A stretch of 64,000 nt of DNA, taken from positions 8,952,001 through 9,016,000 of the forward strand of contig OU015664.1 in NCBI GenBank assembly GCA_907165275.2, written 5' to 3'. Position 1 is the first letter of the stretch; every line of letters starts with the position of its first letter. A model generated the notes under the pieces. That model searched no databases. It had not been told where the DNA came from and was given only the letters and a program-made list of their open reading frames with translations. A program made the position numbers and the translations under genes. Shown here piece after piece: positions 1 to 10,143 of the stretch. This DNA is from Zygaena filipendulae (taxonomy: Eukaryota > Arthropoda > Insecta > Lepidoptera > Zygaenidae).

Positions 1-253
1 TGTCGTATTGTCACAGTTTTTCTCTCGTTTTGTTTGAATTTATTACCCCTCTTTCAACATGAAACCTAATGCTTAGCTTAAATTAATTTGGTAAGTTGTG
101 CCTTGCAATTAGATATATTATAGCCGGTTAGCTGCGATAGTTTGAAATATGTCTATTCACTAGGACTTGGCTCTTAGCAAGAAGCGAAGCTCTTTTTAGT
201 GTAGCCGTAGCCTTGTATAATTTATTTATTGAAAGAACTTTTGCACTTTATCA

Positions 254-305
254 TACAAAAGGTGGACTTAATGCCTAAGGCGTTCTCTACCTTTGAGTAC
301 TGTGG
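254..305 (+). repeat. MINE-1-like fragment
   Basis: ATACAAAAGGTGGACTTAAT and TTCTCTAC match 60550-60590. Confidence 0.45.
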
Positions 306-360
306 TGACTTCTATCCCGCAAATCACAAACTACAACGAGGCGAAGAATACTAACTACGT

Positions 361-540
361 GAATCACGCTAACGAAGTTTTCACACTGCACTGCATATAA
401 TATGACCTCCGTAGTCCGACGATCCACAGTTGGAGCCGCGGTTTCCCGGGCATACCACCTCGCTCGGCGGGAAGCTTCCCCTTTGGTGGCGGTCGAGCCA
501 TATCATTCATCCCGCTCCCGCTACAATCCCTATTGTTATC
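361..540 (+). repeat. Dispersed repeat B, copy 1
   Basis: Shares AATC(A/G)CGCTAACGAAGTTT, GGGCATACCACCTCGC and GGCGGGAAGCTTCC, in order, with 36007-36163. Its right end runs into the acceptor of HYOU1 exon a. Confidence 0.75.
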
Positions 541-547
541 GGTCCAG

Positions 548-780
548 GTGACCCGGGCGGAGTTGGAGGAGCTGTGCTCGGACCTGTGGGCGCGCGTGGC
601 GGGCGTGGTGCGGCGCGCGGTGGCGTCGGGCGGCGGCGCCGGCTCGGGCGCGCGGCTGGTGCTGGCGGGCGGCGCGGCGCGCGCCCCGGCCGTGCACGCG
701 GCGCTGCTCGACGCCGTCGGCCACGAGCCGGCGCGCTCCATCAACGCGGACGAGGCCGCCACCATGGGCGCCGTCTACAG
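548..780 (+). CDS. Hyou1: HYOU1 exon a (end of ATPase domain)
   Basis: The acceptor is ...ttatcggtccag before 548 and the donor is gtgacc after 780. The exon starts in phase 0 and ends with two bases of an Arg codon. It is extremely G+C-rich (long GCG/GGC runs), unlike exon c of the same gene. Confidence 0.9.
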
Positions 781-3700
781 GTGACCTACCTGACGCCATG
801 CGCGTGCACAGGGGGGAGGGGGGCATAGGGGTCATGGTCCTGGTCCTGCCGCGGCCGGAATGGCGGGGGGAACGTATTCACTTCCACAACACACACAAAT
901 CTACTTGATCTATCTATCTTAAGTAATCTATTTCTAATTTTGTAAAATTTTATTTGTAACCATTATTATTATTACTAGCTTTTCCCGCGGTTTCACCTGC
1001 GGCATAGATAATATAATACTATATTAGTCCTGCGGTAATTATCACGACACAAGCTTCTAGCTTATAGTGTGGGATCAAGTAGATCTGTGTGTTGTGTTGT
1101 GAAACTGAAGTATTAAAAAGAATGAGAGCGACAGTAATAATCACAGAGCAAATAACATGTAGGCGGGCCAGGCGCGCTACCGTTGCAATGGAAGTTAGAG
1201 CAAATGCTCTAACTTGCCCAAAACTTCTTTTGCTGCCACCCCAAGTATATTTACCACAATACTCCCAAAACTGTAAAAACATAACCATATGGAGTTTAAT
1301 ACATTTCTTGACGTTAATTAATGTTTTAGTGCGTAATGAATAGTTTCGTGTGCGAAAATTCCCCAACGACTCTGGTTTTCATCTATTTTCATACTAAAGT
1401 TTTTTTGGCGGGAATCAAAGATGGCGGTCCGGTCATTTATTTTCATGTCGATAAAAATGGTTAAATATAGATTTTGTTGTGTTATAAGGTGCTGTATTGG
1501 ATAATAATTTTCACAGTGACGGTTTTCTATGTGCTCAAGAATTTAAATGACATTTCAAACTGATTTCTTTACTTTCCTCCAAGAGCTCCGAGAAAGTTCT
1601 TGCAAGCTATAGTACAGTGGCTTGCAATTTCAAACCTTATAACGAAGCATTTTATTAAAAAATACATTGATCTAATTAATTTTACTTGAAACTGGCCAAA
1701 TGCATTATATGCGAAAGTCCATAAAAATGAAGAAAGAAAGAAGAACTAAGTTGATGTCCCTTCTATCTGTTATTCTCTGTTCTGTGCTTATCGTGCTGCG
1801 TGTGTGTGTGCGTGCGTGTCGGCAGGGCGGCGTCGCTCGCGACCGGCTACAAGGTGGCGCCGCTGAACGTGCGCGACGCGGTGCTGCTGCCCGTGCAGGT
1901 GGTGTTCACGCGGCGCGCCGACGGCGGCGACAAGCTGGTGAGACATACCATGATCTATACTAATATTAGCTCCGCCCAGCGGTTTCACCAGCGCGAGTAT
2001 CGGAATTCCCGCAGGAACTCCCAATTTTCTTCAATACAAACCTTCCCTGAACTTCCAAGAATATTTCATTATCGAAATCACCCAAATCGGTCCAGCCATT
2101 CTCGAGTTTTAGCGAGACAAACGAACAGCATTTCTTTTTTATAAATATAATTATAGACTGTAAAGAGGGGTTATCTCTAGATCTACCGAACCGATTTTGC
2201 AAAAATTCACTTATAGGAAGCTACGGTAGTCCTGAGTGACATAGAGGACGCCAAAATTACCGCGGGTTAAGCCGCGGGGCACAGCTTCTATTTACTACGT
2301 TAAGAAACAACACTTCGCCTCCCGCTGCCTCCGCACCTCCCCGCGCCCCGCTACGACGTAGCGGCGAGCGTAGGGGTGATAGCGGTGTGGGCTGCCGCTG
2401 CTGTGTGTGCGTCAGACAGTATCAATTTAAATTTGGAATTCGAGCCCTGCGCGTGCGCACCCTCAGTAGTAGTGGGGAGTTATCGGTTCGCTTGTAGGGA
2501 GTGTCGTGGGTGTGCCCTGTGCCGACGCTAATAAAGTTAAAAAAAGAAAATATTGAAATGCTTGATCATTTTCATACAACTTAGCAAAGCTTGTATGTAC
2601 CCTGGATAACATGTAACAAACAAGTGATTTAGGATTTAATACACGATGTAAGATTTAACGGGGAGCCTATTGAAAGAGCGTATTCAGAATTCGATAGAAG
2701 AAGAAAAACATCACTTTAAATTTTGACGTAGCTGATTATGGTACATAATTAAAAACCTGAAAATTGAGCGCTTAAGATACCGATGCACTGACTCTATGGT
2801 CTTTCAACGCCCCTATCGTATTGCCGCTGATGCGCCAACAAATAAAACATATAAGTCATTCACCCGCGTATGTCCACGTTCTTTGTCAATAATATTAATA
2901 ATTATATTCTCTGTGATTTATATAACAAAATTATGTGTATTTTTATTAATTACAATGTAAGCATGAATTGGGTATTCTCCAGGGTTTGAAAATCAAAATT
3001 CTAATTAGTCCGTCAGTTAGAAAATAAATATAAGCCCCATATAAACTGCGCCGGATTGTGACGTCACGCGCAACTCAATGTATCGCCGTTATTTTTTGAT
3101 TACGTAATAAAATAAAAGAAAAAAGACGTGTCTAATATTTTTTACTAATCTACACGACAGACTATAAAAAAGTTTGTCAAGTAGCCAATTAACACCCAGT
3201 TATTTACCAAAAAAGTTTTAAATAAGTAATACCGCCGCACTCAGAGTCGACTTTAATCATTACTTAGTTAAGTATAGATTTTTAAAACAAAACTTCCGCA
3301 ATCCGACAAGTTTAATAAATTAATGTTAATTGGCATTTAACTAATTAAGTTACATCTCATTAAATGCCAATTAACATTAATTTACCGAACGTCTCTGATT
3401 GCGGCAGTTTTGTTTTAAAAATCTATACTTAACTAAGTAATGATTAAAGTCGACTCTGAGTGCGGCGGATAGTGCAATAGCGAGCCCTGTAATTGACCTA
3501 TTTACGAGTAAGACTTAGGGCGGGCGCCCACGAGCAACTTTTGTCTTCGCAACTAATTTGTCTTTCACATCAAGTCTACGGGTTAGTATGAAAGTGCGCA
3601 CATGTAGCGACGCGACAGTCGGGAGACTTTTGACGCACTTTCATACTAACCCGTAGACTTGATGTGAAAGACAAATTAGTTGCGAAGACAAAAGTTGCTC

Positions 3701-6043
3701 GTGGGCGCCCGCCCTTAATGTTGGGCGAATTCCCAAGTTTGAGTATTTTTAATCCATAAACAGAATTCATAAAACTATTGTTAATCAATGTTGTCGTTTT
3801 CTTATTTCAGGATGAAGTAAGTTAATAAATGTTTTTTTCAATATAAAAAATTTAATAACGCTTGACGCCAACTAAACACCAACTAAGCAGGGTTTGTACT
3901 ATGGCTACCACCGGATATGAGATAATTTGATTTGAGATAATTTTTTTTTGTAAAAACACACATACATAATACCCAAACTGTAATTTTGATGTTTGAATAT
4001 AAAAAAATAAATATTGAAATGTAACGGGCACTAGATGCGGTTTATGTCCACTGTAGATGACTGGAAATTTAGAACTGTATTTAATAAACAGTACTCAAAC
4101 TCGACAAGCTCTGAATTTTTAGTTTGCTTTGTTCATTTTCTACTGGAATGAGTGAGACAGACAATATCTTAAGGTGCGAACAGCTCTTGAGCGTTTACAA
4201 CTATGAAATTTAGATTTGATTTATTGTAAAGGTTAACAGCAGGAGCTGCCCCTTATCAGTTTATTGTACTGTATGATGATTGTATAAAAAGATTTCTGCT
4301 GGGCTAAGATACGCTATACGATAAAGTTTTATCGAGCAATTTTATCAATTCTCGTCGACAAAACGATACAATATGTCGACGAGAATCGATAAAATGGCTC
4401 GATAAAATTTTATCGTGTTGCGCATCTTAGCTCCGCTGATTCCATCTAGTTTTAGCAAGTGAAACCTTGAGTTGAAAAATAATAATTTTGATTGCAAATT
4501 ATAATAATATATTTTCTTTTTGAGTGGTGATATTTACTAACAAATAGGTTATTGTGCTGTCAAAAAAATCCGGCTTAGATAATAATTGAGTTTTATTTAA
4601 TTACAGATTAAAAGAACGCTCTTTGGGCCCATGAACCCCTACCCGCAAAAGAAAGTGATCACGTTCAACAAACACACCGACGATTTCACTTTTAACGTCA
4701 ACTATGCAGAATTAGACCATATACCATCGACCGAGTTGAATTATATCGGTGCCTTGAACCTTACACATGTAGTGTTGAGTGGAGTCGGCGAGGCCCTCGC
4801 TAAGCATAGCGGCGACAATGTCGAACACAAAGGTATTAAAGCGCACTTCAACATGGATGACTCTGGCATCCTCAATCTTGCTAACGTTGAATTTGTTGCC
4901 GAAAAAACGGTCATCGAAGAGGAGGACGGAGATAGCACGCTGTCCAAACTAGGCAGTACCATCAGTAAACTGTTTAGTTCAGACTCGGATGCAACAGAGA
5001 AACCGGAAGAGAAAAAAGAGGAGAGTCAAGATAAGAACGAGACCAATAAAGCAAATGAAACGTTATCGGAAAAACAAAATGCAACGGAATCCGAAACTAA
5101 ACAACCGAAACCCAAAGTAATCGTGCTGAAAGAGCCAATAAAAACAGAGGAAATAATTCTGAACTTACAACCATTGAGCCCAGACCAATTCAAAAGTTCA
5201 AAGACAAAGATTTCCGAGTTGAATAAAATAGACAGAAAGCGTATTGAGAGAGAAACGGCTTTGAACAACTTGGAAGCATTCGTTGTTGATGCCCAATTGA
5301 AAATGGATTTGGAGGAGTTTTCTGAATGTGGCAAGCCAGAGGAGATTGAGGAAATCAAGAAACTTTGCAGCGAAATATCCGAATGGTTATACGAAGATGG
5401 ATATGAAGCGTCGACTGAGTTATATGACGAAAAGTTAGCGATGCTCAAAGAAAAGACAAACCCAATATTCTATAGACACTGGGAACATAGAGAGAGGCCT
5501 GACGCAGTATCCGCCCTTCGCAGCATGTTGAATACGTCTCAGGAATTCCTTAAAGTGGCTAAGAACTTCACCAAAGAAGTTAACACAGAAAAAGATATAT
5601 TCACCGACGTAGAAATTAATGTTCTCGAAAAGAAAATCGAGGAAACGACGACTTGGTTAAAGAAAACTATCAAAGAGCAAAATGCACTTAAGAAGAATGA
5701 GGACATCAAATTGACAGTCGACAGTATTAGAGAGAAAATGGCGAATTTAGACAGGGAAGTTAAATATCTGGTCAGTAAGATGAAAATATGGCGTCCAAAG
5801 AAGCCCGTTAAAAAGGAAACCGATAATAAAACCGAGGAGATAGTTGTAGAGGCTGCGGAGGGAACATCAGAAGGGTCGAAACCGGAAACAGTGGCTGCGG
5901 AAAAACCGGAAACAGTGGATGCGGAAAAACCGGCAACCCAAGTAGAGGAACCTGAACAAGAAGCAGATGTGAAGACAGAAGACGAAACGACCGAACCTCC
6001 ACTGCAATTGTCCGATGGCAGCGACGAACATTCCGAATTATAA
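548..6043 (+). CDS. Hyou1: Hypoxia up-regulated protein 1 (HYOU1/GRP170), 3' part of gene
   Basis: ER-lumen Hsp70/Hsp110-family chaperone and nucleotide-exchange factor for BiP. Three exons, join 548-780, 1826-1937 and 4607-6043, read in one frame for 593 residues and a stop. Exon 1 carries the end of the ATPase domain (VTRAELEELC, LAGGAARAP, INADEAATMGAVY). Exon 2 continues it (GYKVAPLNVRDAV). Exon 3 carries the substrate-binding beta domain (NPYPQKKVITFNKH, GIKAHFNMDDSG), an acidic linker rich in E and K, the alpha-helical lid (TALNNLEAFVVDAQ, LDREVKYLVSKMK) and a charged tail with two direct repeats of KPETV(A/D)AE type. The last four residues are HSEL, an ER-retention-like variant of the KDEL class. 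The N-terminal half (signal peptide and first ATPase lobe) lies upstream of the window. Similarity to HYOU1 is by recognition of family motifs, not by a search. Confidence 0.93.
1392..1735 (+). repeat. Dispersed repeat C, copy 1
   Basis: About 340 bp, strongly similar to 63528-63831: GGCGGGAATCAAAGATGGCG, TAAGGTGCTGTATTGGA, TCCAAGAGCTCCGAGAAAGT, and a terminal ATGCATTATATGCGAAAGTC followed by GAAAGAAAG. A SINE-like or Helitron-like origin is possible. Confidence 0.75.
1826..1937 (+). CDS. Hyou1: HYOU1 exon b
   Basis: Acceptor cgtgtcggcag, donor gtgaga. It completes the split Arg codon and encodes the segment AASLATGYKVAPLNVRDAV and on to DKL. It is also very G+C-rich and follows a TG-rich tract at 1799-1818. 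Confidence 0.9.
1966..2290. mobile_element. Two opposed Helitron-like fragments
   Basis: A minus-oriented piece from 1966 (TTAGCTCCGCCCAGCGG) meets a plus-oriented piece ending GCCGCGGGGCACAGCTTCTA near 2290. Inside a HYOU1 intron, 28 bases after exon b. Confidence 0.55.
2305..2420 (+). repeat. Dispersed repeat D, copy 1
   Basis: CTACGACGTAGCGGCGAGCG and TGATAGCGGTGTGGGCTG. The inverse copy is at 33955-34050. Downstream an AATAAAG at 2530 could be a retroelement polyadenylation site. Confidence 0.55.
3232..3468. mobile_element. Harbinger-like MITE, family A copy 1
   Basis: A near-palindrome of about 237 bp. Ends CCGCCGCACTCAGAGTCGAC and its complement. Its centre is inverted relative to copies 2-4. 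Lies in the last HYOU1 intron of the window. Confidence 0.8.
3518..3714. mobile_element. Perfect hairpin MITE, Harbinger-like
   Basis: 197 bp made of two 81-bp arms that are exact reverse complements, with a 35-bp loop. Ends GGGCGGGCGCCCACGAGC. Target duplication TTA at 3515-3517 and 3715-3717. The lack of any mismatch suggests a young or gene-converted copy. Confidence 0.85.
4296..4440. mobile_element. MITE-like imperfect palindrome
   Basis: Arms contain CTAAGATACGC...ATCGAG...CTCGTCGACA and the complement TGTCGACGAG...CATCTTAG. About 145 bp, 190 bases upstream of the HYOU1 last exon. Confidence 0.6.
4607..6043 (+). CDS. Hyou1: HYOU1 exon c (last coding exon, ER-retention tail)
   Basis: The acceptor tttaattacag precedes 4607. 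The exon opens IKRTLFGPMNPYPQKK, so coding starts 24 bases before the ATG at 4631, and that ATG is internal. It ends at the TAA after HSEL. Base composition is ordinary for the region. Confidence 0.93.
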   Translation: MKRTLFGPMNPYPQKKVITFNKHTDDFTFNVNYAELDHIPSTELNYIGALNLTHVVLSGVGEALAKHSGDNVEHKGIKAHFNMDDSGILNLANVEFVAEKTVIEEEDGDSTLSKLGSTISKLFSSDSDATEKPEEKKEESQDKNETNKANETLSEKQNATESETKQPKPKVIVLKEPIKTEEIILNLQPLSPDQFKSSKTKISELNKIDRKRIERETALNNLEAFVVDAQLKMDLEEFSECGKPEEIEEIKKLCSEISEWLYEDGYEASTELYDEKLAMLKEKTNPIFYRHWEHRERPDAVSALRSMLNTSQEFLKVAKNFTKEVNTEKDIFTDVEINVLEKKIEETTTWLKKTIKEQNALKKNEDIKLTVDSIREKMANLDREVKYLVSKMKIWRPKKPVKKETDNKTEEIVVEAAEGTSEGSKPETVAAEKPETVDAEKPATQVEEPEQEADVKTEDETTEPPLQLSDGSDEHSEL

Positions 6044-6174
6044 TAGGTGTGAAATAGTTTAATTAGAATAATTTATTTTTAACTTTCGAAATATGTTCGC
6101 GTGAGTTGACATGTTCGCTGTTTTCGAAATTATTTATTTCAGGTGTAAAGAAAGGTACTCTTGGAGTAAGTGTA

Positions 6175-6180
6175 ATTAAA
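6175..6180 (+). terminator. Possible polyadenylation signal of HYOU1
   Basis: ATTAAA lies about 130 bases after the stop codon. No AATAAA is nearer. The call rests on position and hexamer only. Confidence 0.3.
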
Positions 6181-6224
6181 TTTTAATATAATTATTAGGT
6201 ACGTTTTCTATGATATATTGTGAG

Positions 6225-6370
6225 TATAGATGGGCAATCCACCCATTGCTTGGGATTAAACCTTTATCGGGTTTAGCCCTGATTGGGATTAAATCCGATA
6301 AAAGCCCTTTACGGCACGGCAGGTTTTTATCGAGATTAATCCCAAACACCGGGGGGATTGCCCATCTATA
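6225..6370. mobile_element. hAT-like MITE with perfect 8-bp target duplication
   Basis: 146 bp with 16-bp ends TATAGATGGGCAATCC and the exact complement, flanked by ATTGTGAG at 6217-6224 and 6371-6378. An 8-bp duplication is the hAT signature. Confidence 0.85.
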
Positions 6371-6990
6371 ATTGTGAGTATTAAATACTTGTAAAGAATT
6401 AATTTATTACATAATTAACCTTTTTCTTTGTTATATGAAGTGGTAAAAAATATTGAAGTTGTTGTAATTATTTTTTTTTTGCTTCTGACTGAACTTAGAG
6501 AAAGGAGAATGGTTTTGCAGCGAACTTGTCAATAACGCATTCTCAAATCAAACATGACCGCCTTTTCTCACATGGAGTGCAGTTGGTATTTAAAAAAAAA
6601 AACAAATAATGATGTCTGTGGTTTGATTACTTTTTTAATTGCGTTTTTATTTTTTTATTACGCGGCTTCCTCTTAGGTTCTGTCTATGGTATTTGCAGTG
6701 GCCCCAATCCGCGACCAAACAAGAATGTAGATGTATTTATTACTATTTTATTGTAAACCTTTATTGTGATATAAAAAGAAATGGCTATAATATTATGTTG
6801 TGAGAGTTCGTGACAGGTTCCCTGTTATAGATGCGGAGTGTTTAACCCAGTGTTTTTTTAAATATTATGTTTTTTATGTTATCACTTTTACATTTCTTGT
6901 TTGTTTTCAATTTGCCGCACAAAACATAATTCTCACATATAGTCTCAAATATTATTTGGTTTTTATTTTCGTGTCTATAACAGGAACTAA

Positions 6991-7227
6991 CGGCCGCACT
7001 CAGAGTCGACTTTAATGATTACTTAGTTAAGTATAGATTTTTAAAACAAAACTGCCGCAATCAAAGACGATCAGTAAATTAATGTTAATTGGCATTCAAT
7101 GAGATGTAACTTAATTAGTTAAATGCCAATTAACATTATTTTTTTAAACTTGTCTGATTGCGGCAGTTTTGTTTTAAAAATCTATACTTAGCTAAGTAAT
7201 CATTAAAGTCGACTCTGAGTGCGGCGG
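6991..7227. mobile_element. Harbinger-like MITE, family A copy 2
   Basis: 237 bp, ends CGGCCGCACTCAGAGTCGAC, flanked on both sides by TAA (6988-6990 and 7228-7230). A 3-bp TWA target duplication is the mark of PIF/Harbinger elements. Confidence 0.85.
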
Positions 7228-7643
7228 TAAGTGTGTAAACTTAATTTAATGTGTCGTTTTAAGCAAGTTTCATGCAGTAACCAGTCGCAAAAGATAATAA
7301 AAAATTATACCACATCTTTTTTGTTCTATTTTACATTGACATCGTATCACGTGTAGGGTTCCTTTAACTCCTTTAAGTACAGTAATTGACATTGAAAATA
7401 CTTTTTTCCACGGTGATAAAATAATTTCTAAAATACTAGTTAAGTAGATATTCCTTTATTTTCAATAACTAAAAAGTTATAAGATATTTTCGATGTTGAC
7501 TGTCCATATCTGTTGAAAATATAATACATATTATTCGAATTAAAAATTTATTTATTTAATTCACAGCACTTAATGACTAGTTTATCAATACTTTTAAACA
7601 TAACTTACTGTCAATTACGGATAAAAATTTATTTGTAGACTAA

Positions 7644-7880
7644 CGGCCGCACTCAGAGTCGACTTTAATGATTACTTAGTTAAGCATAGATTTTTAAAAC
7701 AAAACTGCCGCAATCAGAGACGTTCAGTAAATTAATGTTAATTGGCATTTAATGACATGTAACTTAATTAGTTAAATGCCAATAAACATTAATTTATTAA
7801 ACTTGTCTGATTGCGGCAGTTTTGTTTTAAAAATCTATACTTAACTAAGTAATCATTAAAGTCGGCTCTGAGTGCGGCCG
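7644..7880. mobile_element. Harbinger-like MITE, family A copy 3
   Basis: 237 bp with perfect TAA duplications (7641-7643, 7881-7883). The right TAA directly abuts the inverted-repeat element starting at 7884. Confidence 0.85.
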
Positions 7881-7883
7881 TAA

Positions 7884-8539
7884 CACTCCGTTCCCACTTG
7901 TCGGGTGTCGGGTCCGGATTTTAATCGGATGCTCCTGTGGCAGAACATTTTATATGTATAGCTAGCTATTCACACTTGTCGGAGACAGATTTTGTGTCGT
8001 GGCTGACAAGAAATGTTGACTGTTTTGCGAGCCCTCTACGCCCGGAAAAAAATCGTGTCGGATCTCGCTCGCCTATGAGTTATTATGGTGCTGTTCACAC
8101 TTGTCGGATGTCGGGGCCGACAATCTTGTCCCCACTACCCCTTGATCCGCCCGGCGGCGCCCGTGCGTGCGTCGCGTCACTACGAGATCGCGGCGCGCAA
8201 GCAGAGTTGTTGTGTTGGCGCCAGTTTCGACCGTGTCCGACATTTGACAAGTGGGAACGAGCTGTTACAGCTCGGGTCCGGATTGTAATCGGATGACACA
8301 GTCGAAACCGACATCCGACAAATGTGAATAGCGCCATACTAACTCATAGGCGAGCGAGATCCGACATGATTTTTTTCCGGGCGTAGAGGGCTCGCACAAC
8401 AGTCGATATTTCTACATATACATTTCTACAGATACAAAATCTGCTTCCGAAAAGTGTGAATAACTTCATATAAAATGTTCTGCCACTGGAACATCCGATT
8501 AAAATCCGGACCCGACACCCGACAAGTGGGAACGGGGTG
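7884..8539. mobile_element. Foldback element, 656 bp
   Basis: Left end CACTCCGTTCCCACTTGTCG; the right end is its complement ending GTGGGAACGGGGTG. Inside, two further inverted segments pair: CTCGCTCGCCTATGAGTTAT near 8065 with its complement near 8340, and TTCACACTTGTCGG with its complement. No coding potential. Confidence 0.75.
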
Positions 8540-8828
8540 TAGGAGACTAAGCAAAAAGATCCACTACCATTGTGCTAACATCGAAACAAACGAAATGATC
8601 ATATTAATCACGCAGTGAATTAAGTAGAGCCTTTACTACTGTTACTTGTACCAGCCATATTTACATACTTTTTTCTGTAAATATATAAGGTACTAAACAG
8701 CGTGGTCTCAGGGTTCACCAATGTTTATCATATAAACATTTACCCTGAACGAACGAACTTGCGACAACTGGCGATCACTAACCACTAGACCAATGGTGCT
8801 GTCGTTATAGATCTTTATAATATACGTA

Positions 8829-9146
8829 TCTATATAAAATAAAAATGAATGTTTGTATGTCTGTTCTCTATGCGTTTCGAAACCATTGGTCCGATTGTGA
8901 TGAAACTTTGGCGGGTTATTCTGCCTGCGTTCGCAAAGGTTCCTGATCAAAAAACTCACGCTTCACCGCGGAGCACAGCTAGTATTATATATAAAAATGA
9001 ATTGCTGTTCGTTTGTCTCGCTAAAACTCAAGAATGGCTGGACCGATTTGGCTAATTTTGATCTTGAAATAATTGTCGAAGTTCAGGGAAAGAAGTAAAT
9101 TAGGCTACTTTGGAGTTCCTGCGGGATACCGGGGGACACAGCTAGT
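8829..9146 (+). mobile_element. Two tandem Helitron-like copies
   Basis: 8829-8983 and 8984-9146 both begin with TATATAAAAATGAATG-type sequence and end CACAGCTAGTA. Confidence 0.65.
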
Positions 9147-9729
9147 AATAGATGGCTGACATTAAAGGTCAGTTGTTCTCTGAAATGAAACTTACGCCTT
9201 CTATATGTACGTACATACATAGGTACCTTGATATTAGAAAATTTTAAGATGCAAACAAAACAAATTTTCGGTTGACCGTGACCACAACCTTTTTTAGGAG
9301 CTAAATAAAATTATTATGACATTTTTTTGCTACAAGGCTCCATTGATTTTTTAATAAGATGATTCACTTATTTGATTTGATTTTACTATGGTTCCTAGTT
9401 ATGTTAGAAGTTCCTCCGAGGGAATTCCCGAGATTCAAGTGAACGAAACCGCGGTGAACAGTTAGTGTTTAGTTGTCTTTAGGTTTTATTTCCATATAGG
9501 TACCTACCTACCATGCTACCTACCTAATCAAACAAAAAGTTATAATTTATTCTTTATTTAATTGTGTAATAAGAGGTGATAAAGTAGTGATTACCTTCTC
9601 TCTGGTAGGTATTTAACGCTTGGAATTCATCGAGTAGGAAGGTAATCATCCAGAGAGAAATTAAAATAAAACGTTTATCAAACAAACAAGTTTTTCAACA
9701 CCCAACGGCTATCGCACGCACATCGCGTC

Positions 9730-10143
9730 ATCAAATGAGTTTTAAATCATCCAGCGTCTCTGCTGGCAGCTTCAACATCACAAGTTACTTGTCTCAAAAG
9801 AGCTTTAAGTTTTTTTCGAATCCCGAAGGAAGGAGTCGGCGCCCGCGCTCGTGCTGTGGCGCCTTTCACCGTGCGACAGGGAGAGAAGTAAACAAGACAC
9901 GGGAGCGATAGAGCCACCACTATAGCATTCCACAGCCCGATGTTTCCGATGAACCAGTTCGGTATAAGCTGAGCGCGCGGTTGTGTGTTTTGTTGCAGAG
10001 CGGAATGGGAATGATACAAACAAAAAAACATTGTGTGATTTAATACATTAAATCAACTGATGCAGTGAAATGAGAACATGTGAACATCTATTGTTGTTTA
10101 TTGACTAGTGTTTCAGGTGTTTAGGGGTTTTGCGGGATCGAAC
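9730..10143. other. Low-repeat, CpG-containing segment; possible 5' exon or promoter
   Basis: More G+C-rich than its surroundings, free of the repeats recognised elsewhere, and followed by a donor-like GAACG/gtaaga at 10143. It could hold the missing 5' untranslated exon of ihog. A 94-residue minus-strand open frame across it has no recognisable domain. No direct evidence of transcription. Confidence 0.2.

Noticed and set aside
9747..10031. 94-residue open frame on the minus strand with one hydrophobic stretch
   Set aside because: No domain, no splice context and no supporting promoter. Kept only as a compositional island.
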